Shown here piece by piece: positions 34,717 through 42,956 of a stretch of DNA of 64,000 nucleotides. The DNA is from Paracoccus alcaliphilus (lineage in GTDB: Bacteria > Pseudomonadota > Alphaproteobacteria > Rhodobacterales > Rhodobacteraceae), in assembly GCF_028553725.1 (NCBI RefSeq), contig NZ_CP067124.1:2738001-2802000 (forward strand), written 5' to 3'. A program made the translations under genes and the position numbers. Positions within the stretch are counted from its first letter, which is position 1. Each line of letters opens with the position of its first letter. A model generated the notes under the pieces. That model searched no databases, was not told where the DNA came from, and saw nothing but the letters and a program-made list of their open reading frames with translations.

Positions 34717-35103
34717 TCACCAGAAGCGGATTTTCGTGGGGTGCATCCATGCCTTCCACCACGGCCAATCCGCTCGCTCGTGAGCGGGGATCAGGGCTTG
34801 GCGGCATTTCAGGGCGCAATAGATCGACAGCATCATCAAGCCGCTGAACACGACGTTGAACATCCGACCGCTGACCAATTCCGACCACGCAGCAGCAGCG
34901 CCGGGCGCATAGGCGCGCGCCAGCGGCAATGCCACGTCCCAATAGAGACCCCGCAAGATCAGGATGAACGATAGGAGGGCGAACCCGACGACGAACCACC
35001 ACGTCGCCTCGCCAACCACCCGCAGGCTGGTGCGGAATGCCCAGACGATCATCACCAGACCGACCGCGTTGATAATGGCGATTGTCCCGATGATCAGTGC
35101 CAT
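34717..35103 (-). CDS. Phage membrane protein, lysis-cassette member
   Basis: 128 residues with three hydrophobic segments: ALIIGTIAIINAVGLVMIVW, WWFVVGFALLSFILILRGLY and FNVVFSGLMMLSIYCAL; a basic, Trp-rich tail (ADWPWWKAWMHPTK). It overlaps the preceding small gene by 10 bases and precedes the endolysin, a position often taken by holins. The exact role is not proven by sequence. Confidence 0.65.
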   Translation of the reverse strand: MALIIGTIAIINAVGLVMIVWAFRTSLRVVGEATWWFVVGFALLSFILILRGLYWDVALPLARAYAPGAAAAWSELVSGRMFNVVFSGLMMLSIYCALKCRQALIPAHERADWPWWKAWMHPTKIRFW

Positions 35104-35270
35104 GCCGTGGTGTCCTTCTGTAGCTGGCGCACGAGCCTTTCAACCGTGGCCACATTTTCACTGATTTTGCGCTTTTCAGGGGCGACGGCTTCCTTGTGCC
35201 GGCGCAGTTCTTCGTCGGCCTCGGCTTCGCGACGGCCCTTGCCGCACAGTTGCCGAATGATCCGCATCAT
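35094..35270 (-). CDS. Small charged phage protein
   Basis: 58 residues from MMRIIRQLCGKGRREAEADE; a helical, strongly charged chain (RRHKEAVAPEKRKISENVAT) with no membrane segment. The ATGATG start overlaps the stop of the gene before it, and the end overlaps the next gene by 10 bases, so it is a coupled member of the lysis cassette. Function unknown; similar short proteins occur in other alphaproteobacterial prophages. Confidence 0.6.
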   Translation of the reverse strand: MMRIIRQLCGKGRREAEADEELRRHKEAVAPEKRKISENVATVERLVRQLQKDTTAWH

Positions 35271-35521
35271 TTTCGACCCTCCAATATTCGGACGGCCTGC
35301 TTGATTGCCTCACCATAGGCATTGATTACGGTGTTCGTTTGGGTCGTCAGTTCGCGAAGCTCTTTCGACATTTCGCGTGTGACATCGAGCAGCTTGTCCT
35401 GAAGTTTGTTGTTCTGACGATGCAGAGCGATGATCGCGCCAACTGCGAAGGCCAGCATCAGCGCGAGGATTTCCATCGCGTTGCCGGATGCCAGCCGGTC
35501 AACTGCCTTTGACGGGTCCAT
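35267..35521 (-). CDS. Phage protein with one membrane helix and coiled coil, lysis cassette
   Basis: 84 residues. N-terminus MDPSKAVDRLASGNAMEIL, a membrane helix (LALMLAFAVGAIIAL), then a coiled-coil region (RQNNKLQDKLLDVTREMSKE) to the end. The topology is like small i-spanin or pinholin-type proteins, but no strong match is claimed. The ATG at 35521 has a purine-rich GGGGGG ahead; longer in-frame starts would run into the conserved stem-loop motif upstream. Confidence 0.65.
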   Translation of the reverse strand: MDPSKAVDRLASGNAMEILALMLAFAVGAIIALHRQNNKLQDKLLDVTREMSKELRELTTQTNTVINAYGEAIKQAVRILEGRK

Positions 35522-35610
35522 CACGCCCCCCTTTGCCGGGGAGTTCCCGGCGTGGATTGGTTGCAGAACTGATGGGTGCAGCGCACGGAAGTATCCTCTT
35601 GCCTTGAAGC

Positions 35611-35634
35611 AAGGGCGCACTTCCTATGTGCCCG
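35611..35634 (-). promoter_or_regulatory. Conserved phage motif, copy C (candidate late promoter or RNA-processing site)
   Basis: Minus strand: CGGGCACATAGGAAGTGC followed by GCCCTT. Shares the core CATAGGA-(A/C)-GTG with copies at 42861 and 53991. The flanks GGGCAC and GTGCGCCC can form a stem with ATAGGAA in the loop. It lies 90 bases ahead of the lysis-cassette start. Confidence 0.65.
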
Positions 35635-35797
35635 TCAGTGGTGTTTTAGCACTAAATGAACGCCACTGGTAGATGCCGCGGCAGGTCCGCGCGAATGTCG
35701 CCTATCATTCTTCCTTCAGTAGACCCTAAAATTCTTGACGCATCATGCCGTCAGGAGGCACAATTTCTGAAGAAAATTCAGGATTGAGGGGCTTGAG

Positions 35798-36187
35798 ATG
35801 AATAGTGCAGATATTTTTGCCCGAGGGATGCGCCGGGCACAAGGCGAGATCGACATGGAGGACGAAACTCAGGTAGAGACCGCTATGTTTCTTACGGGAT
35901 TGGCTGAAAAAATTCGGAAACTGGAATCGCCTATTCCCCTAACCGTTGCGGAATACAATAATCATATGATTGTTTCGTTGCCAAATTCTCATGAAAATTT
36001 TAATTTTTTTACTGTGCGCTGGCACAATGGTTGGATGATCGATCAGGGTGAAAATCTACTATCTGTCCAAGACCAAGAGCGACTTTTCACAACCCTACCT
36101 GACGGTAGAGGTGAAGGTTTCGATGCGGCTGATATAATAATAGAAGCACTGGGATACTGGGTGAAAACATCGTCCAATTCCGACTAA
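35798..36187 (+). CDS. Plus-strand AT-rich prophage gene (moron), unknown function
   Basis: 129 residues, no signal peptide or membrane segment (MNSADIFARGMRRAQGEIDM, TVAEYNNHMIVSLPNSHENF, NGWMIDQGENLLSVQDQERL). Base composition is far more AT-rich than the phage genes around it and it is transcribed against them, the hallmark of a moron: a gene carried by a prophage for the benefit of host or prophage. Shape (a sandwich-like small domain) hints at an immunity or adaptor protein, but no family is recognised. TTGAGG lies 6 bases ahead of the start. Confidence 0.7.
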   Translation: MNSADIFARGMRRAQGEIDMEDETQVETAMFLTGLAEKIRKLESPIPLTVAEYNNHMIVSLPNSHENFNFFTVRWHNGWMIDQGENLLSVQDQERLFTTLPDGRGEGFDAADIIIEALGYWVKTSSNSD

Positions 36188-36202
36188 CGGTCAGTATAAT
36201 CT

Positions 36203-36379
36203 TTACTGATCGAGGGCCAGCGTTGCGGCGACATAGGCCAGCAGGGCGATCAGCCCTGCGCCAAACGACAACGGATCGTCAAATCCCATCGTCCCGACGG
36301 CATCCACAGCGCTGAAAAATGCGTCCGCGGCGGTGAACAACGCCACCCCCGCGATCTTCGCTCGGACTAACCACCGCAC
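36203..36379 (-). CDS. Small hydrophobic phage protein
   Basis: 58 residues from a GTG at 36379, ending in TAA at 36203. Two hydrophobic stretches (AKIAGVALFTAADAFFSA and FGAGLIALLAYVAATLAL) are separated by a short polar loop. It overlaps the preceding small gene by 13 bases, which supports translation, but there is no clear ribosome-binding site. Function unknown. Confidence 0.45.
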   Translation of the reverse strand: MRWLVRAKIAGVALFTAADAFFSAVDAVGTMGFDDPLSFGAGLIALLAYVAATLALDQ

Positions 36380-36534
36380 GTCTCGACATTCGGATCATGC
36401 AGCGGACAGCCTCTAGTCAGCCACAGGTCGCCCCAACGCTCGTTGTCCTGCGGCTCGCCGTCTCGGGCGAGGCAGGTGCAGCCTTGCTGGATGGCGTCGT
36501 ATCCGCCCGGTTCTAGTTCACGTTCCTCGCTCAT
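36367..36534 (-). CDS. Small Cys-rich phage protein
   Basis: 55 residues: MSEERELEPGGYDAIQQGCT and then CLARDGEPQDNERWGDLWLT, RGCPLHDPNVETCGG. Four Cys and one His could bind a metal. The ATG overlaps the stop of the sulfatase gene (ATGA). This kind of short protein with CxC and CPLHD motifs is common in phages; its function is unknown. Confidence 0.6.
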   Translation of the reverse strand: MSEERELEPGGYDAIQQGCTCLARDGEPQDNERWGDLWLTRGCPLHDPNVETCGG

Positions 36535-38762
36535 GCCGCTACCGTTGCTCCTGTGATACAGCCTGCCACCAACGCGATGTTGGTGGTCTCGCAAATGACC
36601 TTCTCGAATGCCGCCGTGATTTCCACCTGCCCGCCTGCAAGGGCGACGTTCACCGGCTGGATGCCAGCCCAATCTGACAGGTCGATCACGTCGCTGGCAG
36701 TCAACCCGCCGATGGTCTGGACCTGTCCCGTGCGCATGACCCGCACGGTGTCCGTCCCGGCAGCACCGGTCCAGACGAAGTGCGAGCCGTTCTGCAGAAT
36801 GATCAGATCCTCACCAGAGTCAGCGTTGATCCGGTCGTTGCCAGCATCAGCGATGATCGTATCGTCGCCGGCCCCACCACGGATACTGTCATCTCCGGCA
36901 CCACCAATCAGCAGGTCGTTGCCAGCACCACCCATCAGGGTGTCATCGCCGGCACCGCCATAAAGCTCACTGTTGCCGGGACCAAAGCCCCCGGTTCCGC
37001 TGCCGCCATAGATCAGATCATTGCCGCGACCGCCGTAAGCAATGACCCGACCGCCAGTGACGGCAGCGCCGCCGTTGGGCGATCCTGACAGGGTGTCATC
37101 GCCATCGCCCATGATGACGGTTCTTGTCGCACGGCCGCCAGCCAGGGTGATGAAGTTGCCGCCATCGTTGCCGACAACGGTTGCCCCGGTGGTGGTGTTG
37201 CGCAGATAGATCGACCCGACCCCCAACGGCATCTTGATCAGCCTGTCAGCCGGATCGCGCCAGATGGTCCCCATCTGATACATGCGACGATAGTTCGGAG
37301 AACGGGCGCGCTCGTCCAGATCGCCCATAACGAACAGTGAGTTCGTGGGCGAGTGCGGAGACGGTTCCCATCCCAGCAGCGAGGCAAAGGGAGTGCCGGG
37401 CCTGATGATGGCGCCGTCAGCCACGATATCGAGGCCCCAATCCCGGCAAGCCTCGTAGAGCATGTCCCGATATTGCAGAAACAACGGGTTGTCCGGCTCT
37501 CGTGCGGCGATGTTGTCCTTCATCCACGGGTCGGTCATGACGTTGTAGAACTCGAAAGTCTCGTCCTGATAGACCGAAACCCGCCAGTCATCGATGCCGC
37601 CCGAGGCCGAACCATAATGGAAGCTGGGGATCATTCTTTCAGGCATGGTGCCGCCTTCGACCAGCGGACGAAGCGAGATGCCCCGGAAGTGATCCGGCAG
37701 ATCAACCCCGAGATAGTCGCAAACCGTGGGGCCGATATCCACGAGGGACACCGGCTGCCACACTGTGCGTCCCGTGGTCTGGCCCGGCGCCGAGATCAGC
37801 AAGGGCGCGTTGCAGGCTTCTTCCCAAAGGCTGAACTTGTGCCAGACGCCCTTGTCGCCCAGGTGATAGCCGTGATCCGACCAGCAGGTGATCAGCGTAT
37901 TGTCGTTGAACGGGCTGGCCTCAAGGGCATCGAGGATCACCCCCAGCTTTTCATCTGCGAAGATGACGGCGGCGATATAGTTGCGGACGCTTTTCCGCCA
38001 CCAGTCAATCCGTTCTTCATCCCATGTGCTGGGGCTGGGCGAGCCCAGATGCTGGCCCATACCGGTGAACGCCACGGCAAACGGCAGAAGATCCCACGAC
38101 AGAGGCCAGTCCTCCGGCATGACGATATCGTCAAGATCGATGCTCTCATAGATCCTGTTCGGGGTGTACCAGGGATTGTGCGGGTGATGGAATCCAGCCT
38201 CCCAGTGCCAGAACCGTCCTTCTGCGGCGATGCCCGGCGCGATATTGGCGAGGAAGTCAGCGGTGGTTTCGCTGACCATCACATCATACCAGTGTTCCTC
38301 GTTGTCGAAGCCGATCCCATAGAGGCCACCCCAATCGGTCCGCTCAGTCGAGGGGTTGTGGATGACGGTGAAAGGTTCAGAGTCATACAGTGCCTGATAG
38401 ACGCTGCTGGGTTGTGGCACATACCCATGAAACACCTTGCCGACAGTGCCCATCCAATAGCCGGCTTGTCGCAGATGGTAGGACCAGATCTGCTCGACCT
38501 TGATATGATCCCGCCAGTTCTCGTCGTTCAGCACCCCCGTCTCATAGGGGCTATAGCCCGACATGATCGAGGCCCGGCTGGGACCACAGGCAGCGATCGT
38601 GCAGGCAGCGCGCCTGAACGATGTTGAGCGGGCTTCCAACCGCGCAAGATTCGGCAGCGACACCTCGATACCGAACGGGCTGCGCCCCCACTTGCCTGAC
38701 GCCTGAATGAAGTCCTTGTAATTGAACAGATCGTCAAAGGCGATCATCAGGTGGTTGACCAT
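36531..38762 (-). CDS. Sulfatase fused to RTX (calcium-binding) repeats, phage virion gene
   Basis: 743 residues. The first 480 form a type I sulfatase: metal-binding DD (MIAFDDLFNY, residues 6-15), the formylglycine motif C-x-P-S-R as ACGPSRASIMSGYSPYETG with Cys59, MGTVGKVFHG and NTLITCWSDHGYHLGDKG (second metal site, then His). Residues ~544-660 carry RTX nonapeptides (GGAGDDTLMGGAGNDLLIGG and others), then a C-terminal domain. It lies between lectin-like and small phage genes on the late strand, so it is probably a tail-tip enzyme that removes sulfate esters from host surface polysaccharide. The active-site Cys must be converted by a host enzyme. No signal peptide. Sulfatases are not a usual phage tail component. 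Confidence 0.88.
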   Translation of the reverse strand: MVNHLMIAFDDLFNYKDFIQASGKWGRSPFGIEVSLPNLARLEARSTSFRRAACTIAACGPSRASIMSGYSPYETGVLNDENWRDHIKVEQIWSYHLRQAGYWMGTVGKVFHGYVPQPSSVYQALYDSEPFTVIHNPSTERTDWGGLYGIGFDNEEHWYDVMVSETTADFLANIAPGIAAEGRFWHWEAGFHHPHNPWYTPNRIYESIDLDDIVMPEDWPLSWDLLPFAVAFTGMGQHLGSPSPSTWDEERIDWWRKSVRNYIAAVIFADEKLGVILDALEASPFNDNTLITCWSDHGYHLGDKGVWHKFSLWEEACNAPLLISAPGQTTGRTVWQPVSLVDIGPTVCDYLGVDLPDHFRGISLRPLVEGGTMPERMIPSFHYGSASGGIDDWRVSVYQDETFEFYNVMTDPWMKDNIAAREPDNPLFLQYRDMLYEACRDWGLDIVADGAIIRPGTPFASLLGWEPSPHSPTNSLFVMGDLDERARSPNYRRMYQMGTIWRDPADRLIKMPLGVGSIYLRNTTTGATVVGNDGGNFITLAGGRATRTVIMGDGDDTLSGSPNGGAAVTGGRVIAYGGRGNDLIYGGSGTGGFGPGNSELYGGAGDDTLMGGAGNDLLIGGAGDDSIRGGAGDDTIIADAGNDRINADSGEDLIILQNGSHFVWTGAAGTDTVRVMRTGQVQTIGGLTASDVIDLSDWAGIQPVNVALAGGQVEITAAFEKVICETTNIALVAGCITGATVAA

Positions 38763-38766
38763 TGGA

Positions 38767-39513
38767 TTACCCCGGATAAGCCGTCTGGTTGTACTCGTTC
38801 CATGCCGTCATCAACTCGGGCATGGTGCGAACGTCGCCGTGAACGATGGCGAGATCGGAGATCCTTCCTTCGGCAAAGGGCTGCGGAGGTGTCCCTTCCC
38901 CCATCCATACAGTCACATCGCCAGCAGGCGGCATCGAGATCGTCCCCCCGGATGGGCTGACGCCCTGGTCGAAGTCGCCGTTGTTCAGGCTGTGGAAGAT
39001 CTGGCCTGCCGCGAAGTCGATCACTACCGCGTTGAAGTTCCACTGGTCGAAGGGGGAAGGGTTGGCCGTGAAGTCCCAATGACTGCCATTGTTCGCGGTG
39101 GCGCGGCTGCCGTTGCGGTTGGGCTGGAACCACCAGAAAGAACCATCCGGCCAGCGAAGGCTCCATGCCTCTGTAGCGCCTTGAGAGACGTTGCCGTTAA
39201 GCAGGACAGAAACAACGTTTCCGAGGTTTGGGATGGTTGCCCGATACCTTCCAGTGCTTCCCCCAAGGTTAGGAAAGAACGGCACTTCATACCGGCCACG
39301 GCTGCCCCATTCCACAGCGTCATCATTGGCGGCCATGGGAATATCGCCTTTGCGAGCGGGGATGCGCAGCAGACCATCCGTAGGGTCGCGATAGGTCTTT
39401 TCACGAATGGCCGTCCACATATGCTGAACCTGAGGCTCAGCATTCAGGACCGAGGTGAAGTGACGCAGATCCGTAACCGGCCGGTCGATGATGGTGTTGA
39501 TCTTCTGGGTCAT
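38767..39513 (-). CDS. Phage receptor-binding protein, LamG/concanavalin-like
   Basis: 248 residues from ATG 39513 (AAGGA 8 bases ahead). An N-terminal helical part (QKINTIIDRPVTDLRHFTSV) is followed by a beta-rich domain: GRYRATIPNLGNVVSVLLNG, SFWWFQPNRNGSRATANNGS and, near the end, GRISDLAIVHGDVRTMPELM, which matches the closing strand and helix of laminin-G-like sandwiches. Probably binds a sugar receptor. It is flanked by the tail fibre and sulfatase genes, so the three likely make the host-recognition device. Confidence 0.65.
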   Translation of the reverse strand: MTQKINTIIDRPVTDLRHFTSVLNAEPQVQHMWTAIREKTYRDPTDGLLRIPARKGDIPMAANDDAVEWGSRGRYEVPFFPNLGGSTGRYRATIPNLGNVVSVLLNGNVSQGATEAWSLRWPDGSFWWFQPNRNGSRATANNGSHWDFTANPSPFDQWNFNAVVIDFAAGQIFHSLNNGDFDQGVSPSGGTISMPPAGDVTVWMGEGTPPQPFAEGRISDLAIVHGDVRTMPELMTAWNEYNQTAYPG

Positions 39514-39523
39514 GACGAAATCC

Positions 39524-42500
39524 TTACTGAACGTTGACGCGGCCCGAACGGGCATAGCGGTGGAGGATGTTGCCGGGCACATGCAGGGAAACATGCTCCC
39601 ACTCATCGGTCAGACTGCCCCGGTTGGCAGCAAAGCCGTCCCCCGGATCGCCAGTCTGGCCGAAGGCGTATTGCAGGGTCAGCGGCCCGGTCGGGGCCGA
39701 GGCCAGCGTGATCGTGGCGTAGCTGCCCGAGACGCTGACGCCGCTGATCGCGGGTGCCCCAGCCTCTGCGAAGCTGAAGCCGTGGTTCGCCGGATCCCGG
39801 ATCACCAATGGCGACATGGTGGCGCAGCGGGCCGTGATCGTGCTGCCGTCGATCGTGGCTTCTTCCAGTGACGGGCAGAACCATTCGCGCCCCTGACCCA
39901 ATTCGGCCAGCGCCAGCGTCTCGATCTCGCGGATCAGCAGCCGGGCATCCCGCGTGGGCGTGGCCAGCGTCCCCGGCTCCAGCGGATAAGGATAGAGCGG
40001 CGTCGGGACTACGAAGCCCACCGAGTAGAAATCCCAATCCAGACGGCCCTCGGCCAAGATCACCTCGGACGTGCCATCAGCCCGCGTCCCGATGGACTGG
40101 TTCACCAGCAGCAGGGGCGCAGCACCTTGGCCGGTGGCTTCGGCTACATCCAGACGCAGGCCATTGCCGACCATGCCGTAATGTTCCCGTGCCGTGGCGA
40201 AGGGCGTGGCAGGTGCGCCGCTCAACAGACTCAGCTTGATCCATGCCGCCATCAGTGTCTTGCCGATGGTCTCGGCGCTGGCGACCGCAGATTGAACGCG
40301 CTCGATGATCTGCTGACGGCGAGGGGAACCCGCCAGAGCATCCGCCTCGGTGGTCGAGCTGATGACCTCGGCAATCGGGAACATGATCGACCGTTCCCGC
40401 GCCTCGCGATGCTGCTTGGACAGGTAGGCCGCTGCCAGACCGTTTGCCGCCGTGCCCATGTCCTGTGGCTCCAGCGTCTCATCGAACACATGCCAGCGGT
40501 GTTCTTCCAGCGACGATTCAAAGCCGGTCTCGCCGCCCCCGAAGGCCAGAACGGCGATGGCAAGCTGCTGGGTGTCGGCGAAGAAGATCCCGTTACGCTT
40601 TTCCAGCCCCAGCATTTCACCATCGGCAAGCCGGGTCAGGAACTTGATCGTGCCATTGGCATCCTCGACGGCACCGAACACATCCCCGGTAAACTCGGGG
40701 TCAACGAACTTGACGCCGGAACCGTCCGGGTCAGGGTTCGGTCCGGGATTGGGGCCGGTGCCAAGGCCGTAGGGCGAACCGTCGCGGGCATCGAAGCCGA
40801 ACAGGACCACATTGTTCAGGCTTTCATAGGCCGGGATGATCCAGTCCCCCGGCCAGCTCGACAGTGCATCTGCCTGACCATAGGGCGAGCCATCCCTGAC
40901 ATCGATACCTCGCAGAACCACACCGCGAGCATCGACCAGTTCCTCGGCAATCCAGTCGCCTGGCCATTCAGGCTCTCGCAGAAGCAAGGTGGCCTTCATG
41001 TCGCCTTCGCCGGTCACCACCACGGCGGGACCATTCACGGCTTCGACCAGAACGGCATCCTCATCACCGGGCCAACCGTCATTGAGCAGGCGCTGACGCA
41101 CCTCCCCGGCTTCGCCTGCGCGCAGCATATCTTGGTAATCCCCCGCGAACACATCGTCGGCCGAGAAGGTGCCTCTGGTAATGCCATCGCCCTTTGTGAC
41201 CAGAGCGGCACCGTTCACCGCGTCAACGACGATGCTGTCGTCGCCCGGCCATTGATTTCCATCAAGTTCCGCGATGGCTTCGATGCGCTCGCGGGCTTCA
41301 GTCGAGATGGCCTCGTTCAGTTCTTCGCGTGTTGCCCGTTCAAGAACATCAGCGATCAGAGCATCGATCACCCGGTAGGTGGGGATGCGGTCCAGAATGC
41401 CCCAGGTCGGATATCCTTCGAACAGCGGATCATTTCCAGCATTTGGCCCCCGAACATTGACCCAATCGCCCTCGAATGTGAGGACGCGGCCAAGGGCCGG
41501 GGCAAGGTTATCCTGACCCGCGTTCACGGCACCTTCGCGAGATGAAAAGACCTTTCCGCTGTTGGTGATATCGGCCTTGCCGCCAATCAGAAACGACAGG
41601 GCAGCCAGTTCCACGCTGGTCGCGTCACCATTCGCCACGCGAAGGTTACCGCCACGCCGGCGCAGTTCGTAACTGCGTCCAACCACGAAGGAATCGGCAG
41701 GCCATGCAGAACCATCTGCATTGCGAATGCCAAAGGTCTGGCCGCCGATCGCCAGAGTCGGGCTGTTGCCGGTATTGGTAGCGACCGGAATATACTCGAT
41801 CACGGAGGCCCCGCCGAGAGAGGTAATCCCTGCCTCGATGAATGATGGGGCGATATCCGCTGTGATAGCGTCTCCGGTTCCCCCGATATTGACCGTTGTG
41901 ATGATTCCACCGTCCCGGATGGCATTACCGACCGCAGCATCCCGCATCCGGGCCCACCAGCGGCCATTGGCATCCAACTTGACGTTATCCGTCTCAAGGC
42001 CGTCCTCGGGTGCACCACGGGGACGCCAGTCCCTCGTCGTTCCGCTGGCGTTGTGGCCGGTGGTGACGAAATCAGCCCAGGTGGGGATATCCGATCCACT
42101 CGGATCAGTGTCCGCCGAAGCGTAGTATACCCGGCCGTCGCGGACCTCGGTGCGCAGGTCCGCCAGTTGCTGTGCCGCCGTACCGGAATCCCAGGCCCTG
42201 ATCCACCATTGGCCGGTTGCGTCCTGCTGGTGAACAGCTGGATCGAGAGGATCGGGCTGACTACCAGTAGATACCCAGATGCTGAAGGAGTTGTTTTGCC
42301 GCTGGATTACGGTGTCGGTTCCACTGGGGAATGTCGTTCCCGAGAAGTTAACAATCCAGATCGAAGCCACCCGGCGCGACGATAGAGAGGCCGACAATCC
42401 GGTCAGGTCATTGACAGTCACGTCACCGCCAACGACGCGAAGGACATTGGCACGACGCCGCAGCTTATAGCTTCGTCCCACCACGAAAGCCTCCGCAGGC

Positions 42501-42838
42501 CTTGTGCCGCCATCCGAGTTTCGGATGGGGAAGGTGGTTGCACCAATCGTGATCGTGGGGTTGGCTGCGCTGTTCGTTGCGGAAGGGATATATTCGATTT
42601 CGGATGCGCCGCTTAGCGTCGTAATGCCAGCGTCTTGAAGCGTGGGATGCAAATCCGCCGTAATAGCGTTCCCCGTCCCACCGATGTTGGTCAGATTGAG
42701 GATTCCGGTATCGCGCAAGGCAAGGCGCTGACGGTTGATTGCCGTATCGCGGGCTGTTGCCTCGGCTGCAACCGATGTCGCAATCTGATCCAGAAGATAT
42801 TGAAGCGCATTGCCTCGAAGAAGCGTGACGTTGGCCAT
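39524..42838 (-). CDS. Phage tail fibre / tail spike-like protein
   Basis: 1104 residues from ATG 42838 (AAGGG 6 bases ahead). Residues ~40-140 and ~305-410 contain two copies of one module (IEYIPSATNSAANPTITIG and IEYIPVATNTGNSPTLAIGG; both end in FVVGRSYKLRRR / FVVGRSYELRRR). Residues ~530-690 hold four repeats opening with WPGD. The C-terminal 400 residues (GTAANGLAAAYLSKQHREAR, YGMVGNGLRLDVAEATGQGA, CPSLEEATIDGSTITARCAT) look like a globular, beta-rich end with a possible esterase-like fold; no catalytic triad is assigned. Adhesion to host is the likely role. It lies downstream of a conserved phage motif. Confidence 0.78.
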   Translation of the reverse strand: MANVTLLRGNALQYLLDQIATSVAAEATARDTAINRQRLALRDTGILNLTNIGGTGNAITADLHPTLQDAGITTLSGASEIEYIPSATNSAANPTITIGATTFPIRNSDGGTRPAEAFVVGRSYKLRRRANVLRVVGGDVTVNDLTGLSASLSSRRVASIWIVNFSGTTFPSGTDTVIQRQNNSFSIWVSTGSQPDPLDPAVHQQDATGQWWIRAWDSGTAAQQLADLRTEVRDGRVYYASADTDPSGSDIPTWADFVTTGHNASGTTRDWRPRGAPEDGLETDNVKLDANGRWWARMRDAAVGNAIRDGGIITTVNIGGTGDAITADIAPSFIEAGITSLGGASVIEYIPVATNTGNSPTLAIGGQTFGIRNADGSAWPADSFVVGRSYELRRRGGNLRVANGDATSVELAALSFLIGGKADITNSGKVFSSREGAVNAGQDNLAPALGRVLTFEGDWVNVRGPNAGNDPLFEGYPTWGILDRIPTYRVIDALIADVLERATREELNEAISTEARERIEAIAELDGNQWPGDDSIVVDAVNGAALVTKGDGITRGTFSADDVFAGDYQDMLRAGEAGEVRQRLLNDGWPGDEDAVLVEAVNGPAVVVTGEGDMKATLLLREPEWPGDWIAEELVDARGVVLRGIDVRDGSPYGQADALSSWPGDWIIPAYESLNNVVLFGFDARDGSPYGLGTGPNPGPNPDPDGSGVKFVDPEFTGDVFGAVEDANGTIKFLTRLADGEMLGLEKRNGIFFADTQQLAIAVLAFGGGETGFESSLEEHRWHVFDETLEPQDMGTAANGLAAAYLSKQHREARERSIMFPIAEVISSTTEADALAGSPRRQQIIERVQSAVASAETIGKTLMAAWIKLSLLSGAPATPFATAREHYGMVGNGLRLDVAEATGQGAAPLLLVNQSIGTRADGTSEVILAEGRLDWDFYSVGFVVPTPLYPYPLEPGTLATPTRDARLLIREIETLALAELGQGREWFCPSLEEATIDGSTITARCATMSPLVIRDPANHGFSFAEAGAPAISGVSVSGSYATITLASAPTGPLTLQYAFGQTGDPGDGFAANRGSLTDEWEHVSLHVPGNILHRYARSGRVNVQ

Positions 42839-42860
42839 GGAAAACCCTTGCAAGGTTGCG

Positions 42861-42884
42861 AGGGGCCACGTCCTATGGCGCCGG
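42861..42884 (-). promoter_or_regulatory. Conserved phage motif, copy B (candidate late promoter or RNA-processing site)
   Basis: Minus strand: CGGCGCCATAGGACGTGG then CCCCTCG. Same core CATAGGA-(A/C)-GTG as copies C and A. It ends 23 bases before the tail fibre start. Its CCTATGG (42872-42878, plus strand) also pairs with CCATAGG at 42915-42921, with a second nested pair GCGGCCA (42890-42896) and TGGCCGC (42908-42914); this larger dyad could end the transcript of the giant gene. Confidence 0.65.
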
Positions 42885-42956
42885 TTATTGCGGCCAATCT
42901 AACAGACTGGCCGCCCATAGGTCTAGTTCCAGAACGACTGCCGCGCGAATGGGCCG

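Noticed and set aside
36780..37140. Tandem repeats that could be taken for a CRISPR-like or satellite array
   Set aside because: They code for RTX nonapeptides of the sulfatase gene; there are no regular spacers.
40127..41545. 472-codon plus-strand frame inside the tail fibre gene
   Set aside because: Antisense to a long fibre gene with internal repeats; composition-driven open frame.
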